Below, piece after piece: positions 7,747-15,423 of a DNA stretch of 64,000 bases. The position numbers and the translations under genes were made by a program. The stretch comes from Aureimonas mangrovi (lineage in GTDB: Bacteria; Pseudomonadota; Alphaproteobacteria; Rhizobiales; Rhizobiaceae), in NCBI RefSeq assembly GCF_014058705.1, contig NZ_CP059692.1, forward strand, positions 3,043,001 through 3,107,000, read 5' to 3'. Under the pieces are notes generated by a model that saw only the letters and a program-made list of their open reading frames with translations, was not told the DNA's origin and ran no database searches. Within the stretch, counting starts at the first letter, position 1, and each line of letters opens with the position of its first letter.

Positions 7747-8939
7747 GGGGTCTGCGTTCCAAGGTCGGCCGAGACGCGGCCGAGCGCGCGTTCGGCCCTG
7801 TCGAGCACGGGAGATCGGGGGAGAGTTTCTGCCGGATCCGGGGCCTCGGCGATACGGGCGGGCGCCGCTGGCGGGCTATCGATCACCGCGACGATCTGCT
7901 CCGCTGCTTCCAGAAGACCAAGATCCTCCGGATGGAGACGGTTGCGATCGATCGCGGCCAGTGCCACCGCCGCATCGGCCGGTGGCTGGGTGCCAAGACG
8001 CGCGGCAAGTTCGTAGAGGCGCGCGCGCTCAGCATCGTCCGCTGGAAGCGTGTCCAGCGCCAGCGCCTCGGCGGAAGCGAGACCGGCGAAGTCGAGCCGG
8101 CCCTCGACGAGGGCTCGGCGCCCCACGGTGAGGAACAGCCGCGCGCGACGATCGGCCGGCAGGCCGCCTGCGACGTCCCGCATGGCCGCCATCGTCGCTG
8201 CGGCGTCTCCCCCCGCGCCTCGGGCGGAGAAGATCGCGGCGAACCGCGCCTCGAAATTGGCCGCGTAGGAGGAGCGCGAATATCGGTCGAAATACTGCCG
8301 CGCGAGACGGTCGGCACCTTGCGGATCACCCAGCCCCTCGACGAGCATGGTCTCAAGGCGCAAGGCGGCCTCCTCGATCAGCCCGCCAGGCGCGAGCAGG
8401 CGCGCGCGGTCGAGATGGGCCGCGGCACCGGCCGGATCCTCGGTCTGAAGGATCTGGCCCAGCACGAGATGAACATGCGCGGCAAGGCCGGGCTCCAGGG
8501 CTTCGAGATCGACGCCGGAGAGAAGATCGGCCGCCTGCCGCAGATCGTTGCGCACATAGGCGAGCGCTCCCGCGAAGAGCGGGCGCTGCTCCTGCGGCAG
8601 GACGCCCGCGCTTAGGAGCCCTTCGAGAACGGCCGGCGGGCCGCCCGACAGGACGAAGAGCACGGCCGCTCGGCGGTTGCGCGGGTCTTCCCAGACATCA
8701 GCCTCGGCGGCGAGGAACACCGGTCCGTAGCGCCGAAGGAGAAGCGCTTGAACGCGGATCGCGCGGTCGTTGCCGCGCGCCACCTGATCCTGCAGGAACT
8801 GCAGCGAACGGATGATGTCGAAGGGCATTGCGGAGCGGCTCTCGCCCCATCCGACAGGCGTCGCCTCCTCAGCCGCGCACGCGGGACCGCCGGCGAGCGC
8901 GAGCGCCGCGACGCCTGCCAGGAGAACGCGCCTGATCAC
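7743..8939 (-). CDS. motC: periplasmic motility protein MotC
   Basis: MotC is a periplasmic protein specific to rhizobia and relatives. In Sinorhizobium it interacts with MotB and modulates flagellar rotary speed. The 398-residue protein has a signal peptide (MIRRVLLAGVAALALAGGPACA) and a helical body. Its first conserved block is IIRSLQFLQDQVARGN followed by a region rich in TPR-like helices. It overlaps motB and fliK by four bases on each side, which suggests coupled translation. MotE, its folding chaperone in this lineage, is encoded at 14794-15423. Confidence 0.9.
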   Translation of the reverse strand: MIRRVLLAGVAALALAGGPACAAEEATPVGWGESRSAMPFDIIRSLQFLQDQVARGNDRAIRVQALLLRRYGPVFLAAEADVWEDPRNRRAAVLFVLSGGPPAVLEGLLSAGVLPQEQRPLFAGALAYVRNDLRQAADLLSGVDLEALEPGLAAHVHLVLGQILQTEDPAGAAAHLDRARLLAPGGLIEEAALRLETMLVEGLGDPQGADRLARQYFDRYSRSSYAANFEARFAAIFSARGAGGDAAATMAAMRDVAGGLPADRRARLFLTVGRRALVEGRLDFAGLASAEALALDTLPADDAERARLYELAARLGTQPPADAAVALAAIDRNRLHPEDLGLLEAAEQIVAVIDSPPAAPARIAEAPDPAETLPRSPVLDRAERALGRVSADLGTQTP

Positions 8940-10099
8940 GCGGCGGGCTCCTGCAGCAGAATCTCGATCCGGCGGTTGGCAGCGCCCTCCGGATCTTCGG
9001 GCAGCTTCAGACGGCGGTCGGCAAAGCCCTCGATGGCGGTGACGCGGTTTTCGTCCAGCCCGCCGCGCAGGAGCATGTAATAGGCCATGTGCGCACGCGC
9101 GGTGGACAGGCGCCAGTTGTCGTACTCGCCGCCCGAATAGGGCCGCGCGTCGGTGTGGCCGCGAATGACGATCGTGCCCTCGCGTTCGTCGAGAATGCGG
9201 GCCACCTCCTCCACCAGCCGGATGGTCTCGGCATTGGGCCGCGCTGAGCCGATCTCGAACATGCCGTTCGTAAGGCTGTCGGCGAGCGAGATGGTGATGC
9301 CGCCGCCCTCGTCGGCGCTGACCTCAACGCCCGCCGCCGCGCCCGGTGCGCTCTCCTCAACGGACCGGCGAAGCTCATTCTCGATCGCCTGCGCCTCACC
9401 GGCCGCGGCCTGGTCGACGGCAGGCTCCTCTGCGGCCGGCGCGTCCGGCGCGATCTCGACGGTGGTGGCGAATTCCGCTGGTGCCGGTGCGGGCTGGCCC
9501 TCGCCGGCCGGCGCGCTTTCAGCAGGCTCGACGGTCTCGGCGGCCGGCACGATGTTCGGCTCGAGTTGCCAGGACGTCGGGTCGAAAGGGTCACGATAGG
9601 CGTCGCCGCCATTGAGCCCCGGCAGACCGGTCCCGTTGGCCACGGGCTCGGCCCGTCCGTTGGTGATGCCGACGCCGCCTTCGGCGGCGATCTCGGCGAG
9701 GACGGCGTAGGGGTCGCGGAACAGCGCCTGATCCTCGCCGCCCGTCTGCGAGCCGCCCACGGGCTTGCCCTGGGGCGAACCCGGCTCGTCCATCGATCCG
9801 CTGGTCGTCGCCGGCTCGCGCGTGACGGGGCGCGTCTCGCCGATCTCCAGCCCCGGCGTCGGGGGGGTCGAGGAGTTGAGCCTGATCGGGTTGAAGTACT
9901 GGGCGATCTGCGCCTTCGTCGCATCCTCGGAAGCGTTGACCAGCCACATGACGAGGAAGAACGCCATCAGCGCCGTCATGAAGTCGGCGAACGCGATCTT
10001 CCAGACGCCGCCGTGATGGCCCTCGTCCTCCTCGTGCTTGCGGCGCACGATGATGATGTCACCGTGCCGCGAGAGCGTCGAACCGTCGGCCTGGGTCAC
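8936..10099 (-). CDS. motB: flagellar stator protein MotB
   Basis: MotB is the peptidoglycan-anchored stator half that pairs with MotA to conduct ions. It has 387 residues from a GTG at 10099 that overlaps the stop of the preceding gene (GTGA); the long open frame further upstream is antisense-type noise inside fliH. One transmembrane helix (about 35-55) carries the ion-binding Asp39 in AFADFMTALMAFF. An Ala/Glu/Pro-rich linker follows, then an OmpA-like peptidoglycan-binding domain (about 265-385) with the GHTDARPY motif. The sequence alone does not show whether protons or sodium drive it. Confidence 0.93.
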   Translation of the reverse strand: MTQADGSTLSRHGDIIIVRRKHEEDEGHHGGVWKIAFADFMTALMAFFLVMWLVNASEDATKAQIAQYFNPIRLNSSTPPTPGLEIGETRPVTREPATTSGSMDEPGSPQGKPVGGSQTGGEDQALFRDPYAVLAEIAAEGGVGITNGRAEPVANGTGLPGLNGGDAYRDPFDPTSWQLEPNIVPAAETVEPAESAPAGEGQPAPAPAEFATTVEIAPDAPAAEEPAVDQAAAGEAQAIENELRRSVEESAPGAAAGVEVSADEGGGITISLADSLTNGMFEIGSARPNAETIRLVEEVARILDEREGTIVIRGHTDARPYSGGEYDNWRLSTARAHMAYYMLLRGGLDENRVTAIEGFADRRLKLPEDPEGAANRRIEILLQEPAA

Positions 10100-10875
10100 G
10101 CGAGCGCCTTCTCCAGAGCCTTGCCCCAGTCCGCCATGCGGGTCTCGATGGTGGTGGCGTCGGCCTCCACGCGGATGTCGACGCGGCTCTCGTCCGGCTT
10201 GACGACGAGGCGCCCGGCGTGGTCGCCGAGCTTTTCGCCGAAGCGCGCCAGAAGGTCGCTCGGGCCGGTTGCGGCGATTTTGAAGGGCGCGCTCTCGGGC
10301 GCCATCATCTTCACAGCTTCCGCAAGATCGTCGAGCGCGCGGCGCTGGCGCGCGTCCATGGCGAGGGGGCGCAGAACGGACTTGACCGTCGCGCGCATCG
10401 TATCCTCGAAGACGGCTACCTGAAGGATCATCAGATCGGCGAGACGGTCCGCCTGTTCGAGCGTCCAGCGCTCGCGCTCGGCCGAAAGGGCGGCCGAATG
10501 CTCGGCGGCGAGTTCGGCGCGAAGCGCCTCGATCCGCGTCTCGGCTTCGCCGTCGGCGGTTTCGGTCGCGCGCGCCGCGGCCTCGGCGGCGTTTGCTTCG
10601 GCAGCGGTCCGAAGGGCCTCGCGCTCCTTCGCCCAAGCCTCGCGCTCGGCCTCAAGTTGCGACAGCGGAACGGTCTTAACGGCGACGGGCTCCATCACCG
10701 CGACGGCGCTGGCCGCCGGGCGCGCGGCGCTCGACTTCACCGGCCGCACGCCCGGCATTTCGCCGAAGGCCACGGCGCGCTCGGGCGCCATGTGCTGGGG
10801 CCGGCGCTCGATGGCGCGCAGCGGCACGAAGTCGCCGTCCTGCATGTCGCTCAGATACTGCGCGAGAGGGATCAT
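10096..10875 (-). CDS. fliH: FliH-like flagellar export ATPase regulator
   Basis: This 259-residue protein lies directly between fliF and motB. Its middle (about 80-150) is a long Ala/Glu/Arg-rich coiled coil. The C-terminal half has the FliH/HrpE-like pattern ILQVAVFEDTMRATVKSVLRP and a final beta-rich segment (LVVKPDESRVDIRV). FliH forms a dimer that binds the FliI ATPase and docks it to the C ring. Sequence conservation in this family is low, so the name rests on the coiled coil, the C-terminal pattern and the position after fliF. fliI itself is 14.5 kb away on the other strand. Confidence 0.7.
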   Translation of the reverse strand: MIPLAQYLSDMQDGDFVPLRAIERRPQHMAPERAVAFGEMPGVRPVKSSAARPAASAVAVMEPVAVKTVPLSQLEAEREAWAKEREALRTAAEANAAEAAARATETADGEAETRIEALRAELAAEHSAALSAERERWTLEQADRLADLMILQVAVFEDTMRATVKSVLRPLAMDARQRRALDDLAEAVKMMAPESAPFKIAATGPSDLLARFGEKLGDHAGRLVVKPDESRVDIRVEADATTIETRMADWGKALEKALA

Positions 10876-10879
10876 GGCG

Positions 10880-12547
10880 CTACGCGGCCTCCTTCTGGTG
10901 GATCCACTGCTTCAGGATCGAGGCGGCCTGCACCTCGTCGAAGTCGATCAGACGCTCCAACCGCGCCTGCGGCGAGCGGGCCTGGCTGCGAGTAAGGTCC
11001 TCGAGGAGCTCGCTCTCGAAGGCCGAGGCGTCCGAGCTGTTCGCGGCCGCCATACCGCCCGTCTCACCGCGTGCGGCGGCGGTGGCGAGTTCGACAGGCT
11101 CGCTGCCGTCGGCCGCGGCGAGCGCCGTGCCGGCGCGCTCGGCCGTCAGCGCGCGTATGGCGGGCTTGAGGCCGAACCAGATCACCAGGACGGCGACGAC
11201 GAGAACCGTCACTGCGTTGATGAGCGTGCCGGTCTGGCGTGCCATCGTCTCGAGAAGGCCGGCGGTCGGCACAGCCTCCATGTCCTGCCCGGCGCCCAGG
11301 AAGTCCACCGCCGTCACCTCGACGCGGTCGCCCCGCGCCTCGGAGATGCCGGCCGCCGAGCCGACAAGGGCCCGGATCTCGGTGAGCGCGGCCTCCATCT
11401 GCTCGGGCGTCGCGCCCTCGCCGATGCTTTCGGCGAGCCGCGCGCGGTTGACGACGACCGCGACCGAAAGGCGCTCGACGTCGTAGCCCTCGCTTGTCGT
11501 CTGGACGGTGGTCTCGTTGATCTCGTAGTTCGTCAGTTCCTCGCGGCGCTCGCTCGCCTCGGAGCTCTCCGAGCCCGTCGGGCCCGCCTCGCTCGCTGCC
11601 TGCGGCACGTTCTGGTCGACCGAAGTCGGCGTCTCCGCCTCGCGGTCGGTCGTCTGGCCGGTCTCGCGCACGGTGCGCACCGAGCGCTCGACGCGCGTGT
11701 CGGGGTCGAAGGTCCGCGCGCTCGTCAGGCGACGATCTGTGTTCAGCTTGGCCTGCACGCTCGACTGGAAATTGCCGATGCCGAGATAGGGTGCCAGCGT
11801 GCGGCGGATCGAGTCTTCCACCTGCCGCGAGACGACACCTTCCATGCCGAGTTGCTTGGAGGGCGCGGCCGACACGCCGTCATCGCCGGAGGCCAGAAGC
11901 GTGCCGTCGGTGGAGAGCACTGTCACTTGATCGACGGACAGGCCCGGGATGGCGGAGGCGACGAGGTGGCGGATCGCCTGCGCCGATGAAAAGGCAGCGA
12001 CGTCATCCGTGCGGATGACGACCGAGGCGGACGGCGGCTGGCGTTCGCGGCGGAAGGAGCCCTCCTCCGGCAGAACGATGTGAACGCGCGCGGCGCGCAC
12101 GTCGCGCAGGGTCTGCACCGTGCGGGCAATCTCGCCCTCCAGTGCGCGCACCCGCGTGACCTGCTGCATGAAGGAGGTCAGGCCCATCGAGCCGATCTGG
12201 TCGAAGAGCTCGTAGCCGGCATTGTCGGAGCGCGGCAGGCCGCGCTCGGCCAGCAGCATCCGCGCGCTCGACGTCTGCGAGAAGGAGGTCATCACCGTAT
12301 CGCCTGCGGCGTTGACGTCGAAGGGGATGCCCGCCTCGGTCAGCGCCGCGCCGATGCGCGTCACGTCCTGCCGGTCGAGACCGGAATAGAGCGTCTCCAT
12401 GTCCGGCTTCGACAGATAGTAGGCGCCGAGCGAGACGAGCGCGACGACCAGGATGCCGACGAGCGCCAGTCCGCCGAGGCGACGCGGGCCGAGGGCATTC
12501 AGATTGGACAGGAGTTTGCGGGCCTGAGCCCCATCGACCAGCGACAT
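10880..12547 (-). CDS. fliF: flagellar MS-ring protein FliF
   Basis: FliF builds the MS ring in the inner membrane, the base on which the export gate and C ring assemble. The 555-residue protein has a first membrane helix (about 25-47), ring-building motifs in the periplasmic domain, and a second membrane helix (about 440-462, TVLVVAVLVIWFGLKPAI). Its C-terminal tail (RLIDFDEVQAASILKQWIHQ) is the FliG-binding helix pair. It stops four bases before the fliH start. In Sinorhizobium fliF begins a different operon; here it follows fliP. Confidence 0.95.
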   Translation of the reverse strand: MSLVDGAQARKLLSNLNALGPRRLGGLALVGILVVALVSLGAYYLSKPDMETLYSGLDRQDVTRIGAALTEAGIPFDVNAAGDTVMTSFSQTSSARMLLAERGLPRSDNAGYELFDQIGSMGLTSFMQQVTRVRALEGEIARTVQTLRDVRAARVHIVLPEEGSFRRERQPPSASVVIRTDDVAAFSSAQAIRHLVASAIPGLSVDQVTVLSTDGTLLASGDDGVSAAPSKQLGMEGVVSRQVEDSIRRTLAPYLGIGNFQSSVQAKLNTDRRLTSARTFDPDTRVERSVRTVRETGQTTDREAETPTSVDQNVPQAASEAGPTGSESSEASERREELTNYEINETTVQTTSEGYDVERLSVAVVVNRARLAESIGEGATPEQMEAALTEIRALVGSAAGISEARGDRVEVTAVDFLGAGQDMEAVPTAGLLETMARQTGTLINAVTVLVVAVLVIWFGLKPAIRALTAERAGTALAAADGSEPVELATAAARGETGGMAAANSSDASAFESELLEDLTRSQARSPQARLERLIDFDEVQAASILKQWIHQKEAA

Positions 12548-12661
12548 GTCGTTCCCGTTTTCGCACCGCAGCGTCTGCTCGGCCGCACCATGGGTGAGGA
12601 AGCTTGCGCGGAATTGGGGGTTGGATGTTCTTTAGAGAATAAATGAATGGCGTTGCTTGCG

Positions 12662-12683
12662 CGGCACCGCGCGTGCGGTGCCG
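12662..12683 (-). terminator. GC-rich hairpin just after fliP
   Basis: A perfect 9-bp inverted repeat (cggcaccgc / gcggtgccg, 4-base loop) begins four bases after the fliP stop. There is no T tract behind it on the minus strand, so it is at most a partial terminator or a 3'-end stabilising structure. It lies in the 140-base fliP-fliF gap, the only long gap in this part of the locus, which probably also carries a start point for fliF-fliH-motB-motC-fliK. Confidence 0.4.
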
Positions 12684-12687
12684 TCGG

Positions 12688-13464
12688 TCAGAAGAACGAG
12701 CGCACCAGCGAGCCGGTCAGCATGTTCCAGCCGTCGATGAGGACGAAGAACAGGATCTTGAACGGCAGCGAGATGATCGTCGGCGGCAGCATCATCATGC
12801 CCATCGACATGGTGAGCGTCGCCACGATCAGGTCAATGACGAGAAAGGGCAGGACGATCAGGAAACCGATCTCGAAGCCGCGGCGCAGTTCCGAGATCAT
12901 GAAGGCGGGGATGAGGACGCGTAGGTCCACGTCGTCGGTGGTGGTTTCACCCGTCTGCGTCTCCTCAACCGGCGCTTCTCCGAGGGAGCCCGCGGCGATG
13001 TCGGCGAAGAGCGCCAGATCCTGCGGGCGCACCTGGCTGAGCATGAAGTCCGCGAAGGGATCGGAGATGCGCTCGAAGGCTTCCTGTTCGGTGATCTCGT
13101 TGGCCAGCAGCGGCTGCAGGCCGTCGCGCCAGGCCTGATCGAAGGTCGGCGCCATCACGAAGAATGTGATGAAGAGTGACAGCGAGATCAGGATCAGGTT
13201 GGCCGGCGTCGACTGGAGGCCGAGGCCCGTGCGCAGGATCGACAGCGCGATGACGACGCGCGTGAAGCTCGTGACCATCACCAGAAGGCCCGGCGCGATC
13301 GACAGGATGGTGACGATGCCGAAGAGCTGAATGATGCGCCCCGACACGGCCGCATCACCGGCCGGGATCAGGCCCGACAGGTCTGCGAGCGCCCCGCCCG
13401 CTTCCTGCGCGGAGGCGGGACCGACGACGAGAAGCGCCGCCAGGAGCCAGAGCGCCCGGATCAT
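12688..13464 (-). CDS. fliP: flagellar export gate protein FliP
   Basis: FliP is the main channel-forming subunit of the FliPQR export gate. The 258-residue protein has a cleavable signal sequence (MIRALWLLAALLVVGPASA), as usual for FliP. Four membrane helices follow with the conserved stretches MVTSFTRVVIALSILRTGLG, FMLSQVRPQDL, IPAFMISELRRGFEIGFLI and MGMMMLPPTIISLPFKILFF (each family-diagnostic). It overlaps fliL by four bases. No fliO gene is adjacent, which is usual for this lineage. Confidence 0.95.
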   Translation of the reverse strand: MIRALWLLAALLVVGPASAQEAGGALADLSGLIPAGDAAVSGRIIQLFGIVTILSIAPGLLVMVTSFTRVVIALSILRTGLGLQSTPANLILISLSLFITFFVMAPTFDQAWRDGLQPLLANEITEQEAFERISDPFADFMLSQVRPQDLALFADIAAGSLGEAPVEETQTGETTTDDVDLRVLIPAFMISELRRGFEIGFLIVLPFLVIDLIVATLTMSMGMMMLPPTIISLPFKILFFVLIDGWNMLTGSLVRSFF

Positions 13465-13979
13465 TGGGCGATGAGGGAGTGGATGACGTAGTCGGCCACC
13501 GCGGGCGAACGCAGCATGGCGCGTTCGCGCAGGTCCTCGCGCAGATGCAGGAGGCCGCGCGATCCCTCGATCTGGGCGAGGTCCAGCGAGCGCGCGAAGG
13601 CCAGCGTGTCGGCGCCCACCTGTGCGGCGAGGAGGGTGGTGTCGCCGGCCTGTTCTGCGCGCACGACGAGGCTCGCCTCGACGCGCAGGATGGCTGAAGG
13701 GGGCGATGCGATGTTGGTGATGACGGGCGCCAGCGTGACGAGCGTGAGCGGCGCGCTTTCGGAGGCGTAGGCGGCCGGGTTTTCCGTGCCCGGGACCTCA
13801 ACGGTCTCGGGCGCCGGCGGCGCATCATTGGCGAGAAGGAGGCCCGTGCCGCCACCCGCCGCGAGAGCGAGCAGGGTGGAGAGCACAACCGCGGTGATCG
13901 TCGCGCCCCTGCCGGGCGTCTTGCCCTTGCCGGCCTCTGCGGCCGGCGGATCGAGCGCCAAGGCGGCAGGATCGGCCAT
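13461..13979 (-). CDS. fliL: flagellar basal-body protein FliL
   Basis: FliL is a single-pass inner-membrane protein that surrounds the stator and supports torque. The 172-residue protein has a cytoplasmic N-terminus, one membrane helix (about 25-46, ITAVVLSTLLALAAGGGTGLLL) and a periplasmic domain with LVTLAPVITNI and LRVEASLVV. It ends in the usual short tail (LIAQ). It begins a two-gene unit with fliP. A 104-base gap upstream separates it from flgH and contains an exact CtrA-type site 48 bases before this start. Confidence 0.92.
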   Translation of the reverse strand: MADPAALALDPPAAEAGKGKTPGRGATITAVVLSTLLALAAGGGTGLLLANDAPPAPETVEVPGTENPAAYASESAPLTLVTLAPVITNIASPPSAILRVEASLVVRAEQAGDTTLLAAQVGADTLAFARSLDLAQIEGSRGLLHLREDLRERAMLRSPAVADYVIHSLIAQ

Positions 13980-14027
13980 CGTTCACCCCGTGCGTCTTTC
14001 GAGAAAGCACCCGCCGATCGGCGATGC

Positions 14028-14042
14028 TTAACGAGGACTTAA
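14028..14042. promoter_or_regulatory. exact TTAA-N7-TTAA (CtrA-type) site upstream of fliL
   Basis: TTAA at 14028-14031 and TTAA at 14039-14042 are separated by exactly seven bases. This is the full consensus for CtrA binding known from Caulobacter and Brucella. It lies in the short flgH-fliL gap, 48 bases before the fliL start codon, where an activator site for a fliL-fliP promoter would be expected. FtcR, whose DNA-binding domain is related to CtrA, is an alternative ligand. The match is seen directly; the function is inferred. Confidence 0.65.
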
Positions 14043-14055
14043 GGGGGGTGGCTGA

Positions 14056-14076
14056 CGCGAGCCTTATCGGCTCGCG
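14056..14076 (-). terminator. hairpin after flgH
   Basis: A perfect 8-bp stem (cgcgagcc / ggctcgcg, 5-base loop) starts eight bases after the flgH stop. No T tract follows on the minus strand, so its strength as a terminator is doubtful. Together with the CtrA-type site just beyond it, it marks the end of the flgB-to-flgH transcription unit and the start of the fliL unit. Confidence 0.45.
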
Positions 14077-14083
14077 TGCGGCG

Positions 14084-14797
14084 TCAATATGGCAGAACGT
14101 TGTCGAGCGCCTGCTGGCCCCAACCAGGCTGCTGCACTTCCGACAGGCGGCCGCGTCCACCGTAGGAAATCCGGGCCTCGGCGATCTTGTCGTAGGGGAT
14201 CGTGTTGTTCGGCAGGATATCGCCCGGTCGGATGAAGCCGGCGATGTTCAGGACGCGCAGCTCGTAGTTGACGCGCACCTCCTGCTGACCGGCGATGAAA
14301 AGGTTGCCGTTCGGCAGGACCTGCGTGACCACCGCGGCGATCGACAGGTTGATGCGCTCTGAGCGCCGGATCGAGCCGCGCCCCTCGCTGTCAGTGCCGT
14401 TCGACAGGCCGATCGTCCCGCCCACCGTGCCGAGGGACGTGCCGGAGATGGCGCCGCCGAGATCGAGGCCGACATCAACGCCGGAATCGCGCTCGCGGCG
14501 AGTGTTGTTGTTGAGCTGGGCCTGATCGCTGATCTCGATCGAGACCGTGACGATGTCACCGATCTTGAGGGCGCGCGTATCACGGAAGAAGTCCGCGTTG
14601 CGGTCCGTCCAGAGCGAGTTGGTCGTGCGAGGCACGTCAGCCGGAAAGGCCGCCGGCTGCACGATCGGCGTGTTGTGATAGATGCCCGTGCCCACCGGCG
14701 ACATGGCCGGCTCGGCGCGGAAATCGTCACGCGTCGTCATGCAGCCCGAGAGCGAGAGCATGGCGAGAAGGCCGGCGCCGGCGCGAAGGGCGGTCAC
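14084..14797 (-). CDS. flgH: flagellar L-ring lipoprotein FlgH
   Basis: FlgH forms the L ring in the outer membrane. The 237-residue protein starts at a GTG (14797) that overlaps the motE stop (GTGA). It has a lipoprotein signal with lipobox LSGC and the conserved FlgH blocks SLWTDRNADFFRDTRALKIGDIVTV-like near residues 50-75. The end carries RPGDILPNNTIPYDKIAEARISYGG-type residues. The longer open frame upstream lies inside motE. It is the last gene of the flgB operon. Confidence 0.94.
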   Translation of the reverse strand: MTALRAGAGLLAMLSLSGCMTTRDDFRAEPAMSPVGTGIYHNTPIVQPAAFPADVPRTTNSLWTDRNADFFRDTRALKIGDIVTVSIEISDQAQLNNNTRRERDSGVDVGLDLGGAISGTSLGTVGGTIGLSNGTDSEGRGSIRRSERINLSIAAVVTQVLPNGNLFIAGQQEVRVNYELRVLNIAGFIRPGDILPNNTIPYDKIAEARISYGGRGRLSEVQQPGWGQQALDNVLPY

Positions 14798-15423
14798 GAG
14801 CGAACCTCCGTTCCAGCGGAAGCCTGGAGGTCGGAACCGCGATCGGTGCGCGTGACGATGACGCCCGCGATCTCGGCGGCCACAGGCGCCGGCATCTCGG
14901 TGAGGATGGCGCTCGCCTGGCGCGACTTCAGGCGCGCGATGATGGCGGCCGCCGCCTCGCGATCGAGGCCGGCAAGCTGTGCGGCCGCCGCGTCGGGCCG
15001 CATCGAGGCGTAGATGTCCAGCATGATCGCGGAGGTGGAATCGAGGAAGGCCTGGCGCTTCTCCAGCCATTCCTCGTATTCGGCCCGCTTGGCTTCCAGT
15101 TCGTCGATGCGCGCGTCGATCTCGACCTCCAGCGCCTGCAGGCGCTCCGTCTGCAGGGCGGCGCGCGCGTCTCGTGCAGGGTCGGCGATCGCCACGCAGT
15201 AGCGTTCGACATCACTGAGGACGGGTGCGGCCACCGTTTCCTCGCGCCCGTCCGAGCCGATGACGCGCACCGTGCTTGTGTTCTGGGGCGTGGCGCCCTC
15301 GCGGCGCGTTCCGTCCGGCCCGAGGACGCGGATCGGCTCGCCGCCGCCCTGCGCGGCCACCGGGCCGGCGAAGGGAGCGAGCGCCGCGCAGGCGAGAATG
15401 AGGAGGCGAAGGGTCTTCATCAT
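14794..15423 (-). CDS. motE: MotC chaperone MotE
   Basis: MotE is a periplasmic chaperone for MotC in rhizobia. The 209-residue protein has a signal peptide (MMKTLRLLILACAALAPFAGPVAA). A long amphipathic coiled coil (about 80-125) is rich in Glu/Arg. The C-terminal MgtE-N-like helical domain (MRPDAAAAQLAGLDREAAAAII, then LTEMPAPVAAEIAGVI) is shared by MotE and FliG-like proteins. Its start overlaps the flgI stop (ATGA) and its stop overlaps flgH. Motility chaperone and client are thus in different operons. Confidence 0.87.
   Translation of the reverse strand: MMKTLRLLILACAALAPFAGPVAAQGGGEPIRVLGPDGTRREGATPQNTSTVRVIGSDGREETVAAPVLSDVERYCVAIADPARDARAALQTERLQALEVEIDARIDELEAKRAEYEEWLEKRQAFLDSTSAIMLDIYASMRPDAAAAQLAGLDREAAAAIIARLKSRQASAILTEMPAPVAAEIAGVIVTRTDRGSDLQASAGTEVRS

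Noticed and set aside
10100-10636. Upstream extension of the motB frame inside fliH
   Set aside because: The 179 extra residues are Arg-rich and belong to the wrong frame of the fliH-like gene. The GTG at 10099 overlapping the fliH stop is the natural start.
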